A DNA stretch of 64,000 nucleotides from Aspidapion aeneum (lineage: Eukaryota > Arthropoda > Insecta > Coleoptera > Brentidae): assembly GCA_963576565.1 (NCBI GenBank), contig OY755039.1, forward strand, positions 71,422,912 to 71,486,911. The letters run 5' to 3'. This document shows, piece after piece, positions 57,115 to 64,000 of this stretch. Position 1 is the stretch's first letter, and each line of letters starts with the position of its first letter. Under the pieces are notes generated by a model. It worked only from the letters and a program-made list of their open reading frames with translations. It was not told where the DNA came from and ran no database searches. Both the position numbers and the translations under genes were made by a program.

Positions 57115-58250
57115 ATCGTACGGTTTTCAGCTAAGTCTTCCCTCTCCAAACATTCTAGAAGGTCTAACCAACTCGTTTCGTCAAATGACACACACGCGAA
57201 CGTTGAAAAATATCCATCGGTAAAAGATAGCTTAACACTGGGTTCAAAACCTCTAGCCGGGCTTAGTCCGGTCGTTATCTGAAAATTTAAATTTGATAAT
57301 GATTTTCGAACTTCGTAAATGTATATGTTTTCACTACGGACTTTGGTCCAAAAACTTTCGCACGATGTAGCGTCACTTGATGCCATTTCACGTTGTTTTT
57401 TATTTTTAAAATTTCTAGTTTTAATTACTTTTTCGATTAGGTACAGGTTTTTCGAATTAACTTTTTGAAGCTCATGCCCATAGAAAGAACCTTTAATATC
57501 TTGGTCGTTTATATCATGTAAAATATATGTTAAAGGATTTGTTATATTAATTTTCCCGATTCTAAATATTTCAGTCGACCAGTATATTAAAAAACTTTTA
57601 TCAAAGACACCTTTGTACAGACTTATTCTTACAGAGTCGCCTATACTAAATTTTGATTTTTTAACTTTAACTTTCGGAAACATTAGCATAGGTAGCTTCG
57701 TATGTTTGGTTACATCTACAGGCCGCATTTTGATTGTAGAATGTCGCGTGTGATTGTATTCTTTTGTAATATCGCTTAGAATATTTATCCATCTGTGCGT
57801 GCCATTTAAGGCCATTTGCTTATAAAGTTTGTTTTTTATCGTTCTAATGACTCTTTCGGCTATAGCTGCTTTAAGCGTTGAGTATGTATGATAATGGTTA
57901 ATATTGCGCGTTTTAGTCATAGCCTCAAACTTTTTATTAAAGAACTCTTTGCCGAAGTCCGACTGTAGATTTTTTGGACAAATTCCTGCTTCTTCAAATA
58001 TCTCATTCATTGTGTTTAAAACATCGTCAGCTTTTTTGGATTTAATGGCTTTGGTCCAAAGATACTTTGAGAAACAATCAATGCACACCAGAATAAATCT
58101 ATAACACTTATTTGAGCACGCTAAATTTTGCATGTCTGCTAAGTCGATTTGCCAAAGATCAGCATACCCTAAAATTTTTGTTCTTCTTCTTAAAAAGTTT
58201 TTTCTGGCGGGGCGGTAGAGCTCAGAAATTATTTGAACTTTTGCTGACAT
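56952..58250 (-). CDS. int: Polinton integrase (rve) with unusual C-terminal extension
   Basis: This 432-codon frame starts ATG 58250. The catalytic triad is complete: D36 (WQIDLA), D98 (QSDFGK), E132 (AAIAERV). The spacing fits retroviral/Polinton integrases. An SH3/chromo-like region follows (about 205-270, VKKSKFSIGDSVRI). After about residue 285 the sequence changes character at 'MASSDATSCE', possibly a second protein read through in the same frame (to about 415). The last residues are antisense to the truncated polymerase and are accidental. There is no N-terminal zinc finger. It would insert the element's DNA ends into the genome. The two genes meet tail to tail with 163 bp overlap. Confidence 0.85.
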   Translation of the reverse strand: MSAKVQIISELYRPARKNFLRRRTKILGYADLWQIDLADMQNLACSNKCYRFILVCIDCFSKYLWTKAIKSKKADDVLNTMNEIFEEAGICPKNLQSDFGKEFFNKKFEAMTKTRNINHYHTYSTLKAAIAERVIRTIKNKLYKQMALNGTHRWINILSDITKEYNHTRHSTIKMRPVDVTKHTKLPMLMFPKVKVKKSKFSIGDSVRISLYKGVFDKSFLIYWSTEIFRIGKINITNPLTYILHDINDQDIKGSFYGHELQKVNSKNLYLIEKVIKTRNFKNKKQREMASSDATSCESFWTKVRSENIYIYEVRKSLSNLNFQITTGLSPARGFEPSVKLSFTDGYFSTFACVSFDETSWLDLLECLEREDLAENRTIYTPSFILAPTELEDETLIKLETFKATIFLCHDWITGIGLPSQQRPPPLVSGLY

Positions 58251-58336
58251 TTTATCTGATATGTGTGCACTTGAAAATATTGATATATACTAAAGAGGTT
58301 TAAGAGATGTAATACAATAAATTCTTATTTATATAA

Positions 58337-58732
58337 TTATCGGTCGGAGCGGAAATTATGCATCAGCTTGTCCAACCTGTCGACCTTTTTGCCTAACATG
58401 ATCACGTGCGGTGTAATGCGCTGATTGTTTAGTTCGACCATGACATCCAAGTCTCGGCTAATGTTATTTTCTATTTCACCTTTTAAAGCGCTTATAGCTT
58501 GTTTCAAAATATTTTGTGTTTCTGCCATAAATTTTCCAAGACGTATTTCTAAGAAATCGTAATTAATCGTATCTTTGTATCCCACAGGATCACCCAAATT
58601 GCAAATTCGTCGAAAGCGCATATCATAATTCCCATCGGCTGTAAGATTATAGCCCTCCCCGGGTGGGCCCCGTTTCCCCCCATGTTTAAGTACCCCAGAT
58701 TTTCGCCCAAATTTATCTATCGATCTTTGCAT
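58337..58732 (-). CDS. Small Polinton protein with fibre-like trimer motif
   Basis: This 131-codon frame starts ATG 58732 and overlaps the upstream gene's end by 16 bp. Residues about 24-60 (EGYNLTADGNYDM ... RICNLGDPVGYKDTINYDFL) resemble the 'N-L-x-x-DG-x-YD ... x-N-x-x-x-P-x-D-x-x-N' pattern of phage and viral fibre or tail proteins. The rest is helical and charged, likely coiled-coil (about 70-125). Proteins like this recur beside integrase in insect Polintons, as I recall, but no function is established. A trimeric attachment or scaffold role is inference. Confidence 0.6.
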   Translation of the reverse strand: MQRSIDKFGRKSGVLKHGGKRGPPGEGYNLTADGNYDMRFRRICNLGDPVGYKDTINYDFLEIRLGKFMAETQNILKQAISALKGEIENNISRDLDVMVELNNQRITPHVIMLGKKVDRLDKLMHNFRSDR

Positions 58733-59640
58733 TTCGAATATTTAGAAACGACTGCCACTAAGAGTTTTAGTCTTTCAACTAACTCTTTGGGCGTGTTCCA
58801 GTAAACATATTCAATTTTAGTATTGTCTTTATAAATCTTATACGTAGGATCATTTTTAACATCAGCACCTTGATTGTACGGCGCGCCCCCGCTGGTAACT
58901 AAAGGTAAAATAATTTCTCTAAATTTGCGCGATCTACCCTTATAATAACCGTTTTTCTCTTGGTAGTCGATGTATGCAACTTTTGTTTCATTTACTATAG
59001 CACCATATTTTTCTAACAGCTCTTTAGTTATAGGTGTTTTTTTATAGAGCTGCGGCGGGAGTTTCAAAAACATCAGGCGGTATAGGTCAGCGTCGCCCCT
59101 ATATTCTAAGACCTTTTTTTTACCGCGATATAAAACAACATTACTTTGTGGAAATTTAATTTCAGAATCTCAAAAAAAAAGCTTCTTCTTCTTGGTATCG
59201 AACCGTACCCCTAAATTTAAATCATATTGCGCATTTCTTTTGTTTTTTATATGAATACGCGTAATAAGTGGTAATAAGTGGTGAAAGCTTTCGTCAGATC
59301 TGCTCTTAGATGTATCATAGTCTGAATGTGTAGGCGTACTTTTAGCCGACGGTGTCGAAAATTGATCACCATGCAACGTTGCCGATTCTTCTCCAGCTTG
59401 TGCAGTACTGTCTTCATCCTCGCTTTTAGACGGGTTTGTTGAAGCGTTGTAGTTGTTACTCCAACTTGTTTCGCCTGGGACATTTAGCTGTTTTAACTGG
59501 TTTGTCACCGGTTCAAAAAGATCTTCTAATTCACTTTTGTTTTGAAAGTTTCGAGATTTTAAATCTTTAAATTTTTTCCTGACTGCGTTAGTAACATCGA
59601 CCAGCTTTCTTTTTAAATTGAGGTCCTCACTATGGTGCAT
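58717..59640 (-). pseudogene. Polinton protein of unknown function, one internal stop
   Basis: The likely start is ATG 59640 (the frame is open a little further up). The frame of about 308 codons is interrupted by one in-frame TGA at 59170-59172, after KKLFF. It then continues in the same frame to 58717. The N-terminal half is Lys/Ser/Asp-rich and probably disordered. The C-terminal half (ADLYRLMFLKLPP ... YKGRSRKFREIILPLV) looks like a conserved domain seen in unannotated proteins of insect Polintons; I cannot assign a role. It lies between ATPase and the fibre-like gene, all on the minus strand, with short or overlapping junctions that suggest a shared transcript. Confidence 0.6.
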
Positions 59641-59659
59641 TTTATTTAATGTTTTTTCG

Positions 59660-60476
59660 TTAAAGTACAAATGTTAAATGACCATTAGGGCTGTTCGTCG
59701 AGACATATAATCTGATCAAAACCTTTCTATAGCGACCATTATTTATTTCTCGGGTTTTATCTATAACTAAAAAATCAAACTTTTCTGACCAACAGAGTGC
59801 GGCCATTTCCAAAAATTTTTGATAGACCATATCGGGAGCAACAGCATCAGAAAAGACGTGTTTAAGATTGGTTTCGTCCTGTTTAAATAGGACTATTAAG
59901 TTAGCGTTGTCCCTTAAACCTTGTTTTAAAGCTTTACTGTAAGTTTGTATCAGTAAAAACGAATCTATACACTTATGTCGGCCCATGGAAAAATAGTTTC
60001 TTATTGGTGTCTGACATTCACCGATAACATCGTCAAATATAAAAATAGAGTTATTCTTCGCTTCTGACGGATGCATTATTTCCTCAGGATTCTCATATGG
60101 GAAATAACCTAGGCCTTTTATAGGTTCTAAAATCTGTTTTAAATATTGTTACTTGGATTGATATAAAGATTTTGAAAATATATATAGGTTTTCAAACCTT
60201 AGGCCTTTGGGATGTGTAAGCAGTGTTAGCAGTACATTCGTTTTTCCTAAAATAAAAATAAAAAATAAAAAACAACAAAAATAAAAATAATGAATAAAAC
60301 AATAATAACTTTGTAAAATTTAAAAACATACCTGAACAACTGGGCCCCGGGAAAATGGCTCTTATATCTGACGGAAATAATTAACCGTGTCTATTTTGCT
60401 CGTTTTTTAATCCTTCACCCACAGAACCATCAAAATTATCGATAGGGAATTCAGATTTTGCTTGTAATAATTTCAT
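59660..60476 (-). pseudogene. A32-like packaging ATPase, spliced, with two stops
   Basis: Exon 1 is 60332-60476 (ATG 60476) and exon 2 is 59660-60246. The 85-bp intron has GTATGT and TTTTAG ends and interrupts the Walker A loop exactly between GPSCS and GKTN. Walker B is IFIFDD (about 60040). A downstream block (RHKCIDSFLLIQTY) fits the FtsK/HerA-type ATPases that pump DNA into capsids of Polintons, adintoviruses and NCLDVs. Two in-frame TAA codons (60381-60383 and 60149-60151) break the coding sequence. The gene is divergent from PLA2/pX, with 38 bp between the two ATG codons. Confidence 0.85.
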
Positions 60477-60514
60477 TGCTATTATGTATAAAATAAAAAA
60501 AGTTATTCAGTTTA

Positions 60515-61109
60515 ATGTCGCCCGTCGACCGTAATAGACGTCAAAGAACTAAGCGCGAGCACTGTCAAAAAAAGACTGGTCGGCTTTGTTAATACGCTAA
60601 TTAATAAACTCCCATTTGAACTTCACTTGCCGGGTCATAACTTTACGGGGCCTGGTACCAAGCTTAAGAAACGTTTGGCGCGAGGCGATAAACCGGTTAA
60701 TAAATTAGATAGTTACGCTAAAGAACACGACATCGTCTACGCTAATACCAATAATTTAAAAGAAAGACACGCCGCCGATCGCATTTTAGAGGAAAATGCC
60801 TGGAATATCGTCAAATCTCGAGACGCTTCATTTAAAGAAAGAGCTGAAGGTTGGTTGGTTACCGGGGTTATGAAAGCTAAAAGAAAAATGGGTTTGGGTT
60901 TAAAAGCTAAACATAAATTACGCCGGAAAAAAAGTAATAGAGCCAAACGGTTAAAAAAAAGTAGAGCCGGCCGCGGTTATACGCGTAGTCTAAAAAAACA
61001 AAACCTAAAAAAAAGGCTGTTAAAAAAATTGCATTTGGCTCTGGCCTGGTTCACAAAATTAAACGTGAAATTAAAATTGGCAGTAAAAAACTTGGCCACT
61101 CTACTCTAA
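60515..61109 (+). pseudogene. PLA2-domain minor capsid protein, 5' and middle part
   Basis: The main frame is open from 60516 to 61109 but has no ATG. The nearest ATG (60515) is one frame off, so a base was probably lost just after it. The PLA2 signature has the calcium loop FTGPGT (about 60642-60659) and the catalytic HDIVY (60726-60740), as in parvovirus VP1 and Polinton minor capsids, which use it to breach membranes. A Lys/Arg-rich region follows (about 60890-61000). From about 61015 this frame turns implausible while the neighbouring frame continues a sensible protein into the pX segment, so the two are one gene broken by a -1 shift at A-runs. Confidence 0.75.
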
Positions 61110-61111
61110 AA

Positions 61112-61441
61112 ATGGCTCAAATAGCTCTTAAAGTAGCTAAAATGACTGTTAAAAAATTAGGCGGACGAAAAAAGTTTAAAACACCTAGAGTAATTCCGAT
61201 CCCTAAGCATGGAGGGTTTCTTATTCCTATCATGGCTGCTTTATCAGCTCTCGGAAGTTTGGCTGCGGGCACAAGTACTATTGTGCGTACTGTTAATGCT
61301 GTTAAAAATGCAAAACAGCATTTAGCCGAAACAAAACGGCATAACACAGTCCTTGAACTTAATAAAAAAGGCAGCGGGCTATTTCTTAAACAATACAAAT
61401 CTGGTCTAGCTCTATCTCTTGGCAAAACTTCAAAAAACTAA
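61112..61441 (+). CDS. Adenovirus pX-like basic capsid segment (continuation of PLA2 gene)
   Basis: From ATG 61112 there are 109 codons. The same frame extends upstream without a stop to about 60992, overlapping the PLA2 frame. It has a basic N-terminal part (KMTVKKLGGRKKFKTP), then GGFLIPIMAALSALGSLAAG at about residues 39-58, the glycine/hydrophobic segment typical of adenovirus pX/mu-like and Polinton PX proteins. It probably lies inside the virion with DNA or membrane. The stop TAA (61439-61441) overlaps the lost protease start. Confidence 0.65.
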   Translation: MAQIALKVAKMTVKKLGGRKKFKTPRVIPIPKHGGFLIPIMAALSALGSLAAGTSTIVRTVNAVKNAKQHLAETKRHNTVLELNKKGSGLFLKQYKSGLALSLGKTSKN

Positions 61442-61839
61442 TTAGCAGCATCCCCATAAAACCGCTTACGGATTTCGAACTCGTGAGATATGCAAAATTG
61501 TTAAAAATACCTTATTTTAGAAACATATACATGAGGGATGCGTTACCTGAAAGTCCGTTGCGAAACGAAAGCTGCATTGTTAATCTTGACGATTCAAAGG
61601 GGCCAGGATCACATTGGGTAGCTATAAAAAAGAGAAATACAACCACATATTATTTTGACTCTTTCGGTAACTTACCACCACTGCAAGAGATCGTCAGGTA
61701 CCTTTCGACAGGCCCTAACAAGTCTACAAACATTTTATATAACTATTTTAGACAGCAGAATTTTGGTTCAGTCGTTTGCGGTCATCTTGCTTTAAAGTTT
61801 CTCTGTGCGCGTGATGGATTTAGAGCAAATGAGTCGTGA
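61441..61839 (+). CDS. Adenain-like cysteine protease, start codon lost
   Basis: A protein-like frame runs from ATT at 61441 (S-S-I-P-I-K-P-L-T-D-F...) to TGA at 61837-61839; GTG 61483 is the first alternative start. The catalytic residues of the adenovirus-type (C48-like) protease are in place: His in GSHWVA (about 61612), Asp in YFDSFGN (about 61657), Cys in VVCGHLA (about 61777). It would mature capsid precursor proteins. TAATT at the junction with pX was most likely TAATG, a stop-start overlap, so the start was destroyed by one substitution. It overlaps the next gene by 26 bp. Confidence 0.85.
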   Translation: MSSIPIKPLTDFELVRYAKLLKIPYFRNIYMRDALPESPLRNESCIVNLDDSKGPGSHWVAIKKRNTTTYYFDSFGNLPPLQEIVRYLSTGPNKSTNILYNYFRQQNFGSVVCGHLALKFLCARDGFRANES

Positions 61840-62200
61840 AGAGTTAAAACGTTGTGCAATAACGCTTAAAGAAATATGTTTAGGAAAATGTCTACGAGAC
61901 ATGTCCGATACACAATTGTCATATATCCCGAAAGAAGTTTTACTGGGTATGTTAAGTCATCAGATTCAGTCCATCTACAGCCGCCTACCACAGCACCTAC
62001 AAGAAGATCCTGATATCAAATCACACATCTTATGCTTTGAACACTGGCCCAATACCGCGACATTCGAGTTAGGTGAAAGAGACGTTTGCGGTACTGGTCT
62101 TCCTCCGAGATGGTTATTTTGCTGCTATTATGAAATTCCGGCACGATCTTCTGTTTTCGACGTTGAAGAGGAGATTCCAGCTGCGTGTTCATTAATTTAG
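61814..62200 (+). CDS. Unknown Polinton protein, 128 residues
   Basis: ATG 61814 starts inside the end of the protease gene in another frame. The frame is intact. The N-terminal half has Cys and Leu-rich helices (LKRCAITLKEICL, LSYIPKEVLLGML). The second half has aromatic/Trp and Cys-rich segments (HWPNTATFELGE, WLFCCYYEIP). The helix LSYIPKEVLLGML vaguely resembles an F-box or SOCS-box type adaptor helix, but this is not firm. It sits between protease and capsid on one probable transcript. Confidence 0.55.
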   Translation: MDLEQMSREELKRCAITLKEICLGKCLRDMSDTQLSYIPKEVLLGMLSHQIQSIYSRLPQHLQEDPDIKSHILCFEHWPNTATFELGERDVCGTGLPPRWLFCCYYEIPARSSVFDVEEEIPAACSLI

Positions 62201-62276
62201 GTTTTTACGTGTACAATTAGTAATATATGAATGTTATAATAAATATAAACAGAATACCTAATTATATTTTGGCAGT

Positions 62277-63977
62277 ATGTCTACGACTTTTACCCTATCC
62301 GGTTATAGCAGCGTCCTTTCTGCGGATTTTTTTCCGCCTATAGAGCTAGAACCCTACGCGTTCTACGGTTTGGGTCTTATAGGGTTTTATTCCTATAATT
62401 CAATTCAAAATATGAATAAATCAAATAATGCTATAGGTTTTAAAGAGAACAAATCTTCACCATTAAAAATTATTTATATTACGCCAGGGACCTATGAAAT
62501 TTCAGAGATAAATCAGGAAATTCTCAAAGGTATCGGTGGTCATATAAAAAAAAAGTCGAACGCAGCATTGTTTAATTTATCAGCAAATAATAACACTTTA
62601 AAGTGTGAAATAAAAAGCGATCTAATAATTAATTTTGACTTGCAAAATTCTTTAAGAACTGTTTTAGGTTTTGACGCCGTAGAGTTGCAGTCTAATTTTT
62701 TACATTATTCCACGCAACCCATTAACATAACATCTACAAGACTTATCAAAGTAAACTGTAATTTAGTTGGGGGGTCTTACAATAACGAAAAAGAATCCCA
62801 CACGTTATTCGAATTCGATATTGACGTCGAATCTGGTTATCCACCATCTTTTGACAATTCAGACATCATACAAATCTTTATCGATCACACTGATTTAATT
62901 TTGGATATTGCAGAGTCATACATATATATCGAGGGAACTTTTAGTCCGAAAGAAACCGATACGACAGCTTATCTTGATAATAACTGTTTATTATTTTTAT
63001 TTGACGAAATACGACTTAGTCTGGGTGGCGAGAGCGTGCAAACAATACGTCGCCCTGGTATAACATCGACTTTAAAGAACTTGGTTTCTTATGGGCGATC
63101 TGATATGCAAAGGTTGGCTGGGTCAGGTTGGTCTTTAGGTTCACAAACCAATCATATATTTCATAAAGAATCAAAAAATTTTAGCGGGAGAATTCCTTTA
63201 AAACAATTGTTTGGCTTTGCTGAAGATTATACTAAGGGTCTAATAAATCTAAAATCCGAACTTAATTTTACAGTCGCTCGAACTTTTAAAAATGTTTACA
63301 TAGGCAAAGATGAAGCTGAAATTGACATTCAAAAGTTGGAGTGGAAAATCAAACATCTTATACCCGAAGATAAGCAGAAGTTAAAGTTATTTTCGCATAT
63401 CAACAGAAAAGGAAATAACGCGGTTATTAAAGCGGCCTACAGAACCTGGGACCTTTACGAATTGCCAACTTTAAGAGCTACCTCTAATGATGTGTGGGCT
63501 ATCAAGACCTGTACATCGCTGGAAAAGCCGCGCTATATTGTGATAGGCTTCCAATCGAATAATAACTTGGATGAAATAACAAAATCCGCTACAGAATTTA
63601 TAAGTGCAGGGATCCGAGATATTCGACTATATCTAAATTCTGAGGTTTATCCTATAGAACGTTGGAATTTGGAGTTTGACAAATCATTGTTTAATACAGC
63701 ATATTATTTTTACGAAAACTTTCAAGCTGGTTATTACGGCCGCACAAACTATGATGTCATGTTAGGCATAGAACAATATGCCAAGAATCCTATCTTTGTA
63801 ATCGATTGTGCGAGTCAAGCCGAAGCAATAGAATCCGGAACTGTCGACATCAAAATAGAGTTTGAATGTAAAAATATTTTTCCAGAAAACACCAGAGTAT
63901 ACGCTATGGTCCTCCAGGATTCTTACCTTACGTATAACGCATTCGACGGATCCGTTAAAGTCTGGAATATTTTGTAA
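62277..63977 (+). CDS. Major capsid protein candidate (double jelly roll)
   Basis: An intact 566-codon frame from ATG 62277 ends 23 bp before the window edge. Beta-rich sequence runs throughout. The N-terminal block has FYSYNSIQ and ITPGTYEISEI; the middle block has LLFLFDEIRLSLGG and IPLKQLFGFAEDY; the C-terminal block has RWNLEFDKSLF and NPIFVIDC. These match, from memory, the capsid-like proteins encoded by Polintons in many invertebrates. Length and position after the protease suit the major capsid protein. I did not see a feature that rules out another structural protein. It is the best preserved gene of the element. Confidence 0.72.
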   Translation: MSTTFTLSGYSSVLSADFFPPIELEPYAFYGLGLIGFYSYNSIQNMNKSNNAIGFKENKSSPLKIIYITPGTYEISEINQEILKGIGGHIKKKSNAALFNLSANNNTLKCEIKSDLIINFDLQNSLRTVLGFDAVELQSNFLHYSTQPINITSTRLIKVNCNLVGGSYNNEKESHTLFEFDIDVESGYPPSFDNSDIIQIFIDHTDLILDIAESYIYIEGTFSPKETDTTAYLDNNCLLFLFDEIRLSLGGESVQTIRRPGITSTLKNLVSYGRSDMQRLAGSGWSLGSQTNHIFHKESKNFSGRIPLKQLFGFAEDYTKGLINLKSELNFTVARTFKNVYIGKDEAEIDIQKLEWKIKHLIPEDKQKLKLFSHINRKGNNAVIKAAYRTWDLYELPTLRATSNDVWAIKTCTSLEKPRYIVIGFQSNNNLDEITKSATEFISAGIRDIRLYLNSEVYPIERWNLEFDKSLFNTAYYFYENFQAGYYGRTNYDVMLGIEQYAKNPIFVIDCASQAEAIESGTVDIKIEFECKNIFPENTRVYAMVLQDSYLTYNAFDGSVKVWNIL

Positions 63978-64000
63978 TATTTAAAAACTATTTTGAAATG

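Larger units (their letters stand above)
54103..63977. mobile_element. Polinton/adintovirus-like element, right side beyond window
   Basis: The set protein-primed polymerase, retroviral-type integrase, A32-like packaging ATPase, adenain-like protease, PLA2/pX minor capsid and double-jelly-roll capsid defines a Polinton (Maverick), the endogenous form of adintovirus-like DNA viruses. Terminal inverted repeats and the 6-bp target duplication were not found: the left boundary is unclear and the right lies outside. A penton gene would be expected further right. Several genes carry stops or frameshifts, so this copy is inactive as a whole. Confidence 0.85.

Noticed and set aside
60992..60999. Classical A AAA AAC slippery heptamer
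   Set aside because: The AAAAAAC at 60993-60999 is in the wrong phase for the standard -1 signal; only the A-run reading A_AAA_AAA fits.
1..64000. tRNA or rRNA genes
   Set aside because: None was recognised by eye; the tRNA-like matches are the primer-binding sites of the LTR elements only. A covariance-model scan was not possible here.

Overview
The window is AT-rich, intron-bearing animal DNA packed with transposons. The element mix (BEL/Pao LTR elements, a jockey-type LINE, pogo-like and hAT-like MITEs, foldback elements and a Polinton/adintovirus-like block) fits an insect genome. I cannot name the species. No conserved host gene is certain. Apart from transposon genes, the best candidate genes are a terminal exon cut by the left edge (1-192) and a spliced RING-finger gene on the minus strand (47270-49775).

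Left part (1-15985). A long inverted-repeat (foldback) element at 444-3046 carries a small hAT-like insert. A complete BEL/Pao element follows (BEL-1, 3483-10613, plus strand, 420-bp LTRs, ATGTT target duplication); one deletion/frameshift in its integrase zinc finger breaks it. A 275-bp hAT-like MITE with an 8-bp target duplication lies at 11578-11852, and a second foldback element at 14457-15985.

Middle (about 15990-39280). A jockey-type LINE (about 15990-27315, plus) is split inside ORF1 by a decayed BEL/Pao element (BEL-2, 16802-23713). A third foldback element (28162-29714) and a 273-bp MITE follow. Then comes a short palindromic MITE cut in two by an apparently intact BEL/Pao element (BEL-3, 31363-39221, minus). 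BEL-3 has a 1763-codon uninterrupted Gag-Pol frame, 709-bp LTRs that look identical and a CCTTG target duplication, so it inserted recently. All three BEL elements have a primer-binding site matching the 3' end of tRNA-Tyr.

Right part (39281-64000). A MITE-rich stretch runs to about 46.5 kb. It is followed by a minus-strand multi-exon gene: a SIAH-like RING finger, an acidic tail built from short symmetric exons, and a basic C-terminus with a degenerate duplicate downstream. From 49.8 to 53.7 kb there is mostly decayed sequence, including a minus-strand fragment resembling the capsid gene found at the far right. From 54.1 kb to the window edge lies a Polinton (Maverick/adintovirus-like) gene set. 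It holds protein-primed DNA polymerase (+, truncated), integrase (-), a short fibre-like gene (-), an unknown gene (-), a packaging ATPase split by an intron in its Walker A loop (-), a PLA2/pX minor capsid gene (+), adenain-like protease (+), an unknown gene (+) and a double-jelly-roll major capsid candidate (+). Together these would replicate, integrate, package and mature a virus-like particle. Several are broken (polymerase palm missing, stops in the ATPase, frameshift in PLA2/pX, protease start lost), so this copy is a decaying resident. The element continues past the window.
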